Under the pieces are notes generated by a model. The model saw only the letters and a program-made list of their open reading frames with translations. It did not search any database and was not told where the DNA came from. A DNA stretch of 64,000 nt from Planctomycetota bacterium. Its GTDB lineage: Bacteria > Planctomycetota > Phycisphaerae > UBA1845. The stretch covers positions 1-64,000 of the forward strand of contig JAUWWQ010000010.1 of assembly GCA_030616775.1 (NCBI GenBank). Reading direction: 5' to 3'. The position numbers and the translations under genes are program-made. Of this stretch, positions 36,426 to 44,541 are shown in pieces. How positions within the stretch are numbered: position 1 is the first letter of the stretch; each line of letters begins with the position of its first letter.

Positions 36426-37214
36426 TCAATCCGATGAGGCGGTTATTGTGTCGGCAAAGACGCCCGCGGCGATCTCATTGCCTTGCACGCTTAGGTGATT
36501 GCAGTCGCGGTAATTTGCGGGATCCGAGCGCAGCTCTTCACCGCTAACGGCCACGTCGACGAGTATCGCGTCCTGGCTGCTTACGGCCATCCGGATACGC
36601 TCGTTGAGTCGAAGGACATAGGCATTCGCGCGTTGAGCCTGCAGAGGAAGCATTACATCCACCGGAAGCGGCGGGCATTCCGACAGACTCTCGCGTACGA
36701 AGAAGTAGGTGGCAACGTAAGGTCGGACTTCGGCGCCGCGCAGAATCGCGATCGCGGATTCGATATTCGCCTGTATCTCAGCGAGCTGTTTCGCCAGGTC
36801 GTCGCCAAAGGGGTAGTCCAGATCGTCGGGCGAGAGCAGAAGGAGCGGGTCCCGATCCTGAATGAACTCGACGACGTCGTTACCGCCCTCCCAGTACAAC
36901 CACACTTCTGCGTTAGGAAACACGTCGGTTTCCAGGAGACCCCGCAGCCGCTCAAGACCATCCTTAGTGGTTTCGCCCCAGCGTCCTTCGTTGGCGAATG
37001 TCTCGGGCGGCTCGCCAAGTATCTCGCGTAGGATGTCGGGATAATCACGCGTCGTTGACCCTACCGTCGTCGAGTCGCCGAAGGCAACGTAATGGACCTT
37101 GGGATCCGGCCTCCGAATATCCCCGCATCCGTTCGAGAAGCCAAGTGCCGCAAGGACGACGCCCAAGAGTGGACTGCTGGAGAAGCAACGAGAATATGCA
37201 CCTTCGCGAAGCAT
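36426..37214 (-). CDS. SGNH/GDSL-family hydrolase, probable lipoprotein
   Basis: A 262-residue protein with a signal ending in GFSNGC (Cys30), so probably lipid-anchored. SGNH blocks are visible: FGDST (nucleophile Ser), EGGND (Asn), and DCNHLSVQG (Asp/His of the triad). Such enzymes are esterases or acyl hydrolases of lipids or polysaccharide acetyl groups. The gene is minus-strand, in a block between repeat copies A and B. Confidence 0.85.
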   Translation of the reverse strand: MLREGAYSRCFSSSPLLGVVLAALGFSNGCGDIRRPDPKVHYVAFGDSTTVGSTTRDYPDILREILGEPPETFANEGRWGETTKDGLERLRGLLETDVFPNAEVWLYWEGGNDVVEFIQDRDPLLLLSPDDLDYPFGDDLAKQLAEIQANIESAIAILRGAEVRPYVATYFFVRESLSECPPLPVDVMLPLQAQRANAYVLRLNERIRMAVSSQDAILVDVAVSGEELRSDPANYRDCNHLSVQGNEIAAGVFADTITASSD

Positions 37215-37300
37215 TGGGCTACGCAGGCAAAGCGCTCTTGGCGTATGCTCCAGCCTCCGGCTACCTTCACGCCCACGTGCTGACAGTGAGTTAGCTGGGG

Positions 37301-37498
37301 TCAGCGTGAGTTCTCCTCAGGTAGCTGCGCACGCGACTTGGCACATTTCTCTGCGTAGCCCTTGCCCGGCTCATCTGCATCCCGGGCGTCGTAGAGCTTG
37401 ATAATGCGCGTAAGCGCCACCGTGGTCTTGTGGGCGGAATTGCCGTGCACGGTCTTGAGCCTTTGGTCTGCGATATGCCACGGGATTAGCACACCCAC
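37301..37498 (-). pseudogene. Possible TPR-tail fragment
   Basis: A 65-codon frame reading HKTTVALTRIIKLYDARD and then GKGYAEKCAKSRAQL. This resembles the last TPR-like repeat of planctomycete Ser/Thr kinases and related proteins. There is no start region or ribosome site, so it is probably a leftover end of a larger gene. The assignment is weak. Confidence 0.35.
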
Positions 37499-37941
37499 CC
37501 GCGGCGCGCGAACCGTAAGCCTACGAGTGCAATCGGAAGTAGCACCATAGACGGTCCCACAGGTCCACAGAAGCCGCTCTGCAAACAGGCGTTGTCTTCC
37601 AGCTCAGCCATCAGGTCTCCGCACAGCTCGCTCCCGGGCTCAAGAGTCACCAACTCGTCACAGGACAACGCCGTGATACAGTTAGCGTATGCAGGCCAGG
37701 GGCATTCACTCGCTTCAGGCGTATCTGCACAGACCAGTGTCACCAGGGCATCGATTTGTTCCGGCCCCAGTTCCTCCGACTCACCGGTCTCTTCCATCCC
37801 GCAGTTGAACATATGCGTCATCGCGCGCTTGCACGCTGCTTCATTACTTTCGGGTGCAAGTGGACATCCAGCGAACAGGGGACACACAAGAATACATGCG
37901 ATCAGGATAGCTCGTTTCCCCATAGCATTCATAATGGGCAT
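37486..37941 (-). CDS. Small lipoprotein with C-terminal hydrophobic anchor
   Basis: A 151-residue protein starting at ATG 37941 after AAGGAGATCT. It has a lipoprotein signal (LVCPLFAGC), six or more cysteines in the middle region, acidic character and a C-terminal hydrophobic stretch followed by basic residues (MVLLPIALVGLRFARRG). That tail resembles protein-sorting anchors of the CTERM class but lacks a motif I can name. Its upstream region resembles that of the PEP-CTERM gene at 38463. Confidence 0.6.
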   Translation of the reverse strand: MPIMNAMGKRAILIACILVCPLFAGCPLAPESNEAACKRAMTHMFNCGMEETGESEELGPEQIDALVTLVCADTPEASECPWPAYANCITALSCDELVTLEPGSELCGDLMAELEDNACLQSGFCGPVGPSMVLLPIALVGLRFARRGWVC

Positions 37942-38097
37942 AGATCTCCTTGCATCAACACCGTCACCAATAGACCGGACCGACCCTTCTGACCTAAATC
38001 CTAACGTGGCACGTGCCATGATCTTTCTCCCGAAAGAAACGAACACCTAGACTAGACGTGGTCAGTATAGCACGAACGCGGCCCGCGGTGCCGGCTG

Positions 38098-38500
38098 ATT
38101 TCTGCCATTTTTCTGCCACAAACCGCGTTTTTGATAGCGCCAGGGCCGAACTCGTATTCAGGAACGAGTACTATGCCTTTCTGTGGATATCCGCCCTGGA
38201 TTACGCCGCACACGCCCGCCAACGCTCCCCGAAATGGGACACCGTCACCGTCCCCAACCGAACCTTCCGCCGCCTGGTCAGACCTCTCCACGAGAGTTAG
38301 GCAACGAATCGGGTCGGCTCCCGCTTGAGGTGGTCGCCAAGCTGGTAGGGCACGCCCACATTGACACCACGGTCAAGCACTACCGGTGGATCGGTGACGC
38401 TGATCTCCGGGCTGGCGTAGCCAAGCTGCGGAAGGCGTCGGCAGGGTAGCCGCACCTCGATGTTACGCGGTTGACGGCTGCCGACGTTTCGCAAGCAATA
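38098..38500. repeat. Repeat copy B: HYExAFE 3' end with recombinase fragment
   Basis: From 38153 to 38300 it repeats the last 48 codons of the HYExAFE gene, ending in the same PLHES stop. The recombinase end follows (to 38449), and then the 3' end of a PEP-CTERM gene on the other strand. About 55 bases before it (TTTTTGATAGCGCCAGGGCCG) are shared with copy C but not with copy A. Confidence 0.85.
38316..38449 (+). pseudogene. Tyrosine recombinase C-terminal fragment (copy B)
   Basis: Reads EVVAKLVGHAHIDTTVKHYRW and runs to the TAG at 38447. The GHAHI box with the catalytic His is intact here, as is the Tyr in KHYR. It is nearly identical to the fragment at 36067 and equally lacks the rest of the integrase. 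Confidence 0.78.
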
Positions 38501-39485
38501 TGGCACCAACAGCCAATAGACTCAACGTAGCGGGCTCAGGAACTTCGGCGACACGGAACCCGACACGGGCGTCCTCGCCCGACGGGTAGCTGCCGTACCG
38601 GAAATGGGCGTGCAGGCTGCCGGGGTAGTCGTAGTAGTGGAACGACCCGCCACGCAGCCCGCGATCCGAACCGTAAAGTATCGGTTCATTCCACTCCGAG
38701 ACATTCCCGCCCTGGTCGAATGTGCCGTAGGGGCTGTCGGAGTTCTCGTGAGCGCCACCCTCCGTGCGGTAGTACGGGCTCCCGATGGTGTATTCATTGT
38801 CGTAGAACGTCGCGTTGTTGCCCGGGTCGGTCGGCTCGACCAGATCGTTGCTCGGAGCACCGTCGCTGCTCGTCGGATAATCGTAGTAGTTGCCAGTCAC
38901 GCCGTCGTTGTAGTGATACGCCGCCTTGTACCACTCGTCCTCCGTGGGAATGGCCCAGGTGGCGTCGACGTCACGCGTGATGGGCAGAAGGTCCGTGTTG
39001 CTGGTCGCGCCGTCCAGGAAGTACGATCCGTCCTCGGTCGTGCTTAGCTCCTGCGACCCCGTCGGCTGGCCGTTGTGCAGCCAGTTGCAGAACCGCGCCG
39101 CGTCGCCCCAGGAGACGTAGTTCACCGGCCGGTCCGCCCAGTCCGGTGCCACGCTGTACGTGTAGCTGCCCGAGCTACCGCTACGCTGGATCTTGGAGGG
39201 CCAGTTGCTCGACCACATGATCGTGTTGTATAGCCCGTACGTATCGGTCGCCGCCACCGCGTTGAGGAACTCGGTGTACTGCCCGGCCGTCACCTCGTAT
39301 TTGCCGATGTTGTACACGTAGTCCACGCCGCCGAAACTGGGCACACCGCCGCTCGGGTACCGCGTGTCCCCAGGATTCCCCGGATTGCCGACGGTGACCG
39401 TTTCAATGACGACCCCTGCCCGCACGTTTATGCTCCAAGCGAAGATCCCGGCCAGCGTGACCAAAGCACTCGTGACACGAAACAT
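38463..39485 (-). CDS. SUMF1/FGE-like domain protein with PEP-CTERM anchor
   Basis: A 340-residue exported protein with a signal peptide (about residues 1-23). It has a formylglycine-generating-enzyme-like (SUMF1/EgtB/PvdO) domain marked by NIGKYEVTAGQYTEFLNAV, PVNYVSWGDAARFCNWL, IPTEDEWYKAAY, GNVSEWNE and RGGSFHY. The C-terminal sorting signal is VPEPATLSLLAVGAILLAKRR, a typical PEP-CTERM. In planctomycetes these SUMF1-PEP-CTERM proteins are multicopy and probably extracellular, and enzyme activity is unproven. The ATG at 39485 is followed by a normal signal. The gene lies between repeat copies B and C. Confidence 0.9.
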   Translation of the reverse strand: MFRVTSALVTLAGIFAWSINVRAGVVIETVTVGNPGNPGDTRYPSGGVPSFGGVDYVYNIGKYEVTAGQYTEFLNAVAATDTYGLYNTIMWSSNWPSKIQRSGSSGSYTYSVAPDWADRPVNYVSWGDAARFCNWLHNGQPTGSQELSTTEDGSYFLDGATSNTDLLPITRDVDATWAIPTEDEWYKAAYHYNDGVTGNYYDYPTSSDGAPSNDLVEPTDPGNNATFYDNEYTIGSPYYRTEGGAHENSDSPYGTFDQGGNVSEWNEPILYGSDRGLRGGSFHYYDYPGSLHAHFRYGSYPSGEDARVGFRVAEVPEPATLSLLAVGAILLAKRRQPSTA

Positions 39486-39599
39486 GACGAACCTCCGTCC
39501 GAAAGAGACGAACAGCGAGACACGATACGACCACTATAGCACAAAGGCGGCTGTTCTTCACAGCCCGCGAGGGCGAGGCATGCCCGTACTGCGGGCTGA

Positions 39600-39801
39600 A
39601 TCCTGCCACCGTTCTGCCACCAACCGCATTTTTGATAGCGCCAGGGCCGCTCTCGTATTCGGGAACGAATACTATGCCTTTCTGTGGATATCCGCCCTGG
39701 ATTACGCCGCCCACGCCCGCCAACGTTCCCCGAAATAGGACACCGTCACCGTCCCCAGCCGAACCTTCCGCCACCTGGTCAAACCTCTTCACGAGAGCTG
39801 A
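39600..39801. repeat. Repeat copy C: HYExAFE 3' end only
   Basis: From 39653 it repeats the end of the HYExAFE gene, with an in-frame TAG at 39736 and a final PLHES stop at 39799. The upstream 55 bases match copy B. No recombinase fragment follows; instead a composite repeat begins near 39855. Confidence 0.82.
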
Positions 39802-39854
39802 GCGAGAGCGGCCGGCTCCATGAGAGTGTTTGGCGGCTTCAGCGCCGCACCCTC

Positions 39855-40122
39855 ATGCAGCCTGAAAGGCTGATCGAGAGTAGCCGTGGGCAAGTCCGCC
39901 ACAGGCGGACGCCGCCCACGGTAACCCCAACACCCGTTCCATTCGACCCTACAGGGGTCGTATAAACGCCACGTTGCACGCGCCCCAAGAGAATAGACGA
40001 CCCTTTCAGGGTCGGGCGGCTTGGTAACACCCGGACCCGGTGGCGGCGCTATGCTTGCCACCGGCTACTTTCGGGCAGGCATTCAGCCTGCGATCCTGCC
40101 CGCCGTTTCTGTCACGGACCCC
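39855..40122. repeat. Composite multi-hairpin repeat, copy 1
   Basis: About 268 bases containing at least four hairpins: CAGCCTGAAAGGCTG, GTGGGCAAGTCCGCC...GGCGGACGCCGCCCAC, CGACCCTACAGGGGTCG and CGACCCTTTCAGGGTCG, and the AGGCATTCAGCCT hairpin. The whole unit recurs in reverse orientation at 46016-46279 with most bases conserved. Confidence 0.85.
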
Positions 40123-40207
40123 TGCGGAGACACCATGTGGACAAGCCCGTGGCACCACAATCCGTCGCTCGCGTGTCCTGTTGAAAGGAGTGGCGCAGAC
40201 TGACGGC

Positions 40208-42163
40208 TCAATCGACTTCGGTGGGAATGACTACATCGTTGTATTGCAGGAGTGTTCCCTTGGCCCGCTCCAGGTCGACGATGGCGATGTTGTATTCGAC
40301 CATGACGCTCAACATGGCACGCCGGATGTTGGCCAGCCGCTGTCGGGCGCCCAGTTCGTTGATGAGGGTGTTGTGGTCCTTGCGCTCGGCCCGGGCAACA
40401 ATCGACTCCACCTCGCGCTCACGAGCCTCGGCTGATTCGAAGGCCGGACCGATCTGGTCGTAGGAAGTCTGTAGCTGGCGCGCGGACAAGTTGACGTCAA
40501 CAATGATCTCCTCGAATCTCTGTCGAAGTTGGGCGACCGCCTGGGCGTGTTGGAGTTGGGCTCGGCGATGGGCGGCCCGCGGGCCGCGATTGCCCACCGG
40601 CACCTCGAATTCCACACCCACATAGTACTCAATGAACTTCCACCGGCTCACCTCGTCGAACGATTTGTCGGCATTCTTGGCAAGTCCGTCGAAGGTGGTG
40701 CGGAATGTCAGATCGAAACGCGGAAGCTCGGCGTTCTTGGCTCGGCCGACGCCTATCTTGGCCGTGGCAATACGGAGTTCCTGTTCCTTGATCTCTGTTC
40801 TGTTGTCCAGTGCGGTTTGCACCTCAGCCAGTTGGTCTATGACGATGTGCTGAAGCTGTGGGAAATCTTCCGGGATCAGCTCCACGCTGTCGGCAAGGTT
40901 GATGTCGGGATCGTTCATCAGGGCAATGAGCCGGTCTTCGGCGTCGAATACGTTGGCCCGCCGACCCACAAAATCGGCCCGGGACTGCTCCAGATCCGCT
41001 TTCGTCGCCGCGATCTGAACCGGGGTAATGTCAAAATCTCTCCTGGCGACGAGATACTCGTAAATCTCCTCGAAGTCCGCCAGCAGCCGGGGCGTGATGA
41101 CCACATCGCGCCGTGCCTGGACCAGCCGCCAGTACAGCTCCTCGACCTGGCGAAGGGTGTCACGGACCTGGCGTCGGAACGCGAGATCACTGATCCGGCG
41201 ATCGTTCTTCGCAACCAGGATCAAGGATCGGTTGAAGTCGATCCCGAAGTTGCGAAGGATCGGCTGACGCATCTCCAGAATGAACTTGCTGATGTACTCC
41301 GGGTTGATCTGCTGGAAGACGAACGCCTGTTTGGTCCGCTGCAGTTCGTACCGACCTCCAAGCTGCATGCCGGACGGCAGCAGCTTGCGGAGCCCGGTGC
41401 TCATCAGGAAGAAGTCAAGATCGGTCGACATAAGTTCAGAGCCCGTCGGGCGATCCACTTTGTTTTTGATCACGTTCGTGAAGAACACGGCATCAAAGGC
41501 AGCCTGGGCCTCCACCACACGCGTGGCTTCAATGGCCGGGTTGTAGCTGAGCGTCTGGATCAGGTAATTGTTGGCCAGCGTGCGGCGAATGGCCTCTTCC
41601 AGGGTGAGCTCAAGCCGCGCCGGACGGCGAATCGTCTCGATCCGCTGAAGGACACGCGGAAGGTATTTGATCCGCGAGTCGAGGTATCTGATCCGATCCC
41701 TGAGCTGGCCAATCCGATCATCCAGATCCTCGACATCCTCGATCTGCGGATCCACATTCTTGATCCGAGATTCGATCGCTCCGATTCGAGTCTGGTCGTC
41801 GTCCCGGCGGGCTTCTTCCAGCTCCCTGCGGGCTTCTTCGAGCTGTTCGAGGCGCGGGCGGGACTGTTCGAGTTCTCGGCGGGCCTGTTCAAGTTCGTCC
41901 TGGGCGTCCACCCAGAAGGCCTCCGGGTCCGGGACGTGCCCCGCCAACCGCTCCGGTGGAATGTATAGATCGGCGCTTGTGGCGCTGCCGGCCTCTTCGA
42001 AATCCTCCTCCTGTTGCTGGGTCGCAAGATAAGCTGTGCCGACCGAACTACCGCCCGAGTCAAAGACGGGAGACCCTGCGGACGATGACGCGCCGGTCAG
42101 AGAGACAGCCCCAATCACCAATAGTGAAGCAAGCGTCCGAGTGAGGTTGGTGTGTCGAGTCAT
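40208..42163 (-). CDS. TolC-family outer membrane protein with N-terminal coiled coil
   Basis: A 651-residue protein with a signal peptide. Residues about 80-180 form a long charged coiled coil rich in Glu and Arg (ELEQARRELEQSRPRLEQLEE), which standard TolC proteins lack. The rest is the TolC/OEP double repeat (LTLEEAIRRTLANN, RQPILRNFGID, PVGNRGPRAAHRRAQ). It should form the outer-membrane channel of an efflux or type I secretion system. I start at ATG 42163 rather than an in-frame TTG 11 codons upstream. No pump genes are adjacent. Confidence 0.85.
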   Translation of the reverse strand: MTRHTNLTRTLASLLVIGAVSLTGASSSAGSPVFDSGGSSVGTAYLATQQQEEDFEEAGSATSADLYIPPERLAGHVPDPEAFWVDAQDELEQARRELEQSRPRLEQLEEARRELEEARRDDDQTRIGAIESRIKNVDPQIEDVEDLDDRIGQLRDRIRYLDSRIKYLPRVLQRIETIRRPARLELTLEEAIRRTLANNYLIQTLSYNPAIEATRVVEAQAAFDAVFFTNVIKNKVDRPTGSELMSTDLDFFLMSTGLRKLLPSGMQLGGRYELQRTKQAFVFQQINPEYISKFILEMRQPILRNFGIDFNRSLILVAKNDRRISDLAFRRQVRDTLRQVEELYWRLVQARRDVVITPRLLADFEEIYEYLVARRDFDITPVQIAATKADLEQSRADFVGRRANVFDAEDRLIALMNDPDINLADSVELIPEDFPQLQHIVIDQLAEVQTALDNRTEIKEQELRIATAKIGVGRAKNAELPRFDLTFRTTFDGLAKNADKSFDEVSRWKFIEYYVGVEFEVPVGNRGPRAAHRRAQLQHAQAVAQLRQRFEEIIVDVNLSARQLQTSYDQIGPAFESAEAREREVESIVARAERKDHNTLINELGARQRLANIRRAMLSVMVEYNIAIVDLERAKGTLLQYNDVVIPTEVD

Positions 42164-42508
42164 GATCTGACCAGTCCCTGGTCGCGGGCGTGACAAACGT
42201 TAGAGACACAAACAGTTCTGCATGCCGGCTCGAAACGCCGAATCGCGGGGTCCGCGCCGCGCCACGAGACACCCCGCCGAACGACGAGGGCATGCTATCA
42301 GCAGCATCGCCCACGCGTCAATTCGACGGCTGCCGGTCTGCGACAAGTTCCGACGGCCCTCCGACCACACCCTCCGACTTGTCCCTCCAGGCTGCGCCGC
42401 CTGAACGGAAATGTGCAAGCGGGATCACATGCCCCGCAAACAGGTGGTGCTGTCTGGATCGTGTAGAGGTGCTCGTGTAAGCTGGGTGACGCTCCGAGGC
42501 TTGTCCCC
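42164..42508. other. Divergent intergenic region
   Basis: This lies between the TolC-like gene and the plus-strand membrane protease-like gene and should carry both promoters. I see no gene or strong repeat. Confidence 0.4.
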
Positions 42509-43273
42509 ATGCGAACTCTACTCAGACAGCCGTTCGACGACCTGGCATCCTGCCTTACCCGTCTTGCGGAGTCGCCCCGCCCTCTGCGAGCTATGTGCGT
42601 GGTCCTCGTGGCCCTTGTAGCCACGTGGTTTGTCTACGTTCCGGTGCACGAGCTGCTGCACGTGCTCGGTTGCGTCACCTGCGGAGGGACCGTGAGCGAG
42701 CTGGAAATCGCACCGCAGTACGGCGGCGCTTTGCTGGCACGCTGGTTCCCATTCGTCGTCTCCGGCGGAGATTACGCCGGTCGGCTGTCGGGTTTCGACA
42801 CCAAAGGGTCCGACTTGATATACCTGGCCACCGACTTCTCCCCCTTTCTTCTCTCCGTTCTTCTCGGCGTGCCGCTTCTACGGATGTGCGCCAAGCGACG
42901 GCGGCCGGTTCTGTTTGGGGTCGCGATCGTCGTGGGGCTGGCCCCGTTCTACAACCTCATCGGCGACTACTACGAAATGGGCTCGATTATCACCACCCGC
43001 GTAGCGACCCTGCTGGGCGGCGGTGCTGAGACTGTGGCCTATGTGGCCATTCGCTCCGATGACGTGTTCAAGCTGATCGGCACTTTCTGTATGCGACCCG
43101 GCGAGCTGAACCTCCATGGAGCAGCCGGGATTACCTTGGGCGCCGCGCTGATCCTGGCATCTATCGTCGTGGGAGTCGTCCTGGCGTTTTTGACCTATTC
43201 CCTTGGGGACGGCGTAGCGCGGATCTTCTACCGCTTACGCGGAGTGCCTGGGCGCCCTCCCCAGCGGAGCTAG
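42509..43273 (+). CDS. Membrane protein with HELLH zinc-protease-like motif
   Basis: A 254-residue polytopic membrane protein. The first helix (about residues 28-48) carries VPVHELLHVLGC, an HExxH motif at His47-Glu48-His51, as in site-2-protease-like (M50) and related membrane metallopeptidases. Three or four further helices follow. A third zinc ligand is not obvious, though Asp in DFSPF or IGDYYE could serve. Enzyme function is inference. Confidence 0.6.
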   Translation: MRTLLRQPFDDLASCLTRLAESPRPLRAMCVVLVALVATWFVYVPVHELLHVLGCVTCGGTVSELEIAPQYGGALLARWFPFVVSGGDYAGRLSGFDTKGSDLIYLATDFSPFLLSVLLGVPLLRMCAKRRRPVLFGVAIVVGLAPFYNLIGDYYEMGSIITTRVATLLGGGAETVAYVAIRSDDVFKLIGTFCMRPGELNLHGAAGITLGAALILASIVVGVVLAFLTYSLGDGVARIFYRLRGVPGRPPQRS

Positions 43274-43326
43274 GCGTACACTCCGGCTTACGTTATTACA
43301 CGTGTCGCTTTAATGTATGCGCCTAA

Positions 43327-43439
43327 ATACTGTATTTCATAAAAAACGCGACTATCTTCGCTGGACCGAGAATCCCTTATCGGTCCTCTGGCAGGTGCCG
43401 ACACAGCGTATAGTTGTATCACTTGTGAAACATGGTACT
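43327..43439. repeat. Palindromic element, CCGTGTTTC family, diverged copy
   Basis: Left end TACTGTATTTCAT and right end GTGAAACATGGTA, with the internal GCGACTATCTTCGCTGGACCGAGAATCC matching the copy at 17455. The right half of the inner palindrome is shortened. Confidence 0.75.
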
Positions 43440-43685
43440 GGACCAAACAATTCTAGACAGTCGGTTGCGTCGCCCAACCGAGTCTGCTATTATGCCGAGC
43501 CAGTTTGCCTCCCGAGCCTGCGGAGCGTTGTGCTCGGGCGGCAGGCATGTGGGAGTGTGAGGCAGCAGGGTATGGCTGGGAGGAAGCGGTTGAGGAGAGG
43601 CGCCACGTCGGCTGTTATCTGAGCACGACTGCTTCTTAAGCCAACTTACACCCATCGAGAGTGACAACTTAGCGCGGAGTGCCAC

Positions 43686-44390
43686 ATGGTGTCTCCCGTA
43701 AGCACACAACGGCTTTTCAGCCGCAGATGGGTCAGCGTCAAGACCGCGGCACTGGCGGTGTCGCTGGTTGGCAGCGCCTATTTGATGGCCATCGCCGTCG
43801 CCTCGCCCACATATCCCTGGCTGGGCTTGTTGACCCTTCTTCCTCTGTTTCTGGCGATTCGCGTGTGCCGGCCATCTGGTGCGGCCCTTGGCGGGGCGCT
43901 GTGGGGTTTTTCGCTATACGTGTTTTCTGTCACCGGTAGCGGCCAGTCGATTGACGCATCCGTCGGCTCCCTGGCCCTTTTGACTGCGGTTCCATCTATA
44001 TATGCGTATTTGAGCGCCTGTCTGACGCGCTGGATCGGGTTTAACCCGTTTGTTCTGGGCGTAAGCTGGATGGGGGTGGAACTCGCCTTCACGCCGCTCG
44101 GCCTGCACACCGGCCTGCTCGCCGGCACCCAAGGCGACGGTACGTTGATGCACTGGATCGGCGGCGCGTTGGGCTATGTGCTCGTCGCCTTCCTGGTCGC
44201 GTTTGTCAGCGCAGCGATAGTGTCGCTCCTGAGCCGCGCTTACGTTGGGGCTACGGCCCCACGGTACCTGGTCGGATCAGGCGATAGCGATTTCCGTCTG
44301 ATTCAGCAAACTTTCTCATGCTTTCCACTTTTCGCCATTCCTCCATCCCGACCTCGTGCACCTCCGATTCAGGTCGCTCTCGTTAGCTAA
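43686..44390 (+). CDS. Polytopic membrane protein resembling the Lnt membrane domain
   Basis: A 234-residue protein with about five helices. The start (PTYPWLGLLTLLPLFLAIRV, GALWGFSLYVFSVTGSG) resembles the N-terminal membrane half of apolipoprotein N-acyltransferase. The nitrilase-like catalytic half is missing, and the C-terminus is a Pro/Arg-rich soluble tail (LFAIPPSRPRAPP). It may be a distinct planctomycete family rather than a truncated lnt. A complete lnt lies at 51993. Confidence 0.5.
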   Translation: MVSPVSTQRLFSRRWVSVKTAALAVSLVGSAYLMAIAVASPTYPWLGLLTLLPLFLAIRVCRPSGAALGGALWGFSLYVFSVTGSGQSIDASVGSLALLTAVPSIYAYLSACLTRWIGFNPFVLGVSWMGVELAFTPLGLHTGLLAGTQGDGTLMHWIGGALGYVLVAFLVAFVSAAIVSLLSRAYVGATAPRYLVGSGDSDFRLIQQTFSCFPLFAIPPSRPRAPPIQVALVS

Positions 44391-44484
44391 TTCGTGGTGG
44401 GCGATCCCCACCCTTTATTATCACATAACTGTGATGTACCCAACGCGGGGCAGAGTTTGCCCATCAGGTTTTTGAGCGTAAAGG

Positions 44485-44507
44485 AAATAGGTGACTGTCG
44501 CCTATTT
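44485..44507. promoter_or_regulatory. Inverted repeat before the IPTL-CTERM gene
   Basis: AAATAGG-TGACTGTCG-CCTATTT, 7-base arms around a 9-base loop, 35 bases before the start codon. It could be an operator, a leader hairpin or a repeat relic; sequence alone does not decide. Confidence 0.45.
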
Positions 44508-44541
44508 TATGTCTTGATGTTTCTACTGTGGAGGTGATGAC

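Noticed and set aside
40529-41968. Plus-strand frame of 479 codons opposite the TolC-like gene
   Set aside because: It is an antisense shadow of the coiled-coil and TolC repeat region; codon pattern and motifs support the minus strand.
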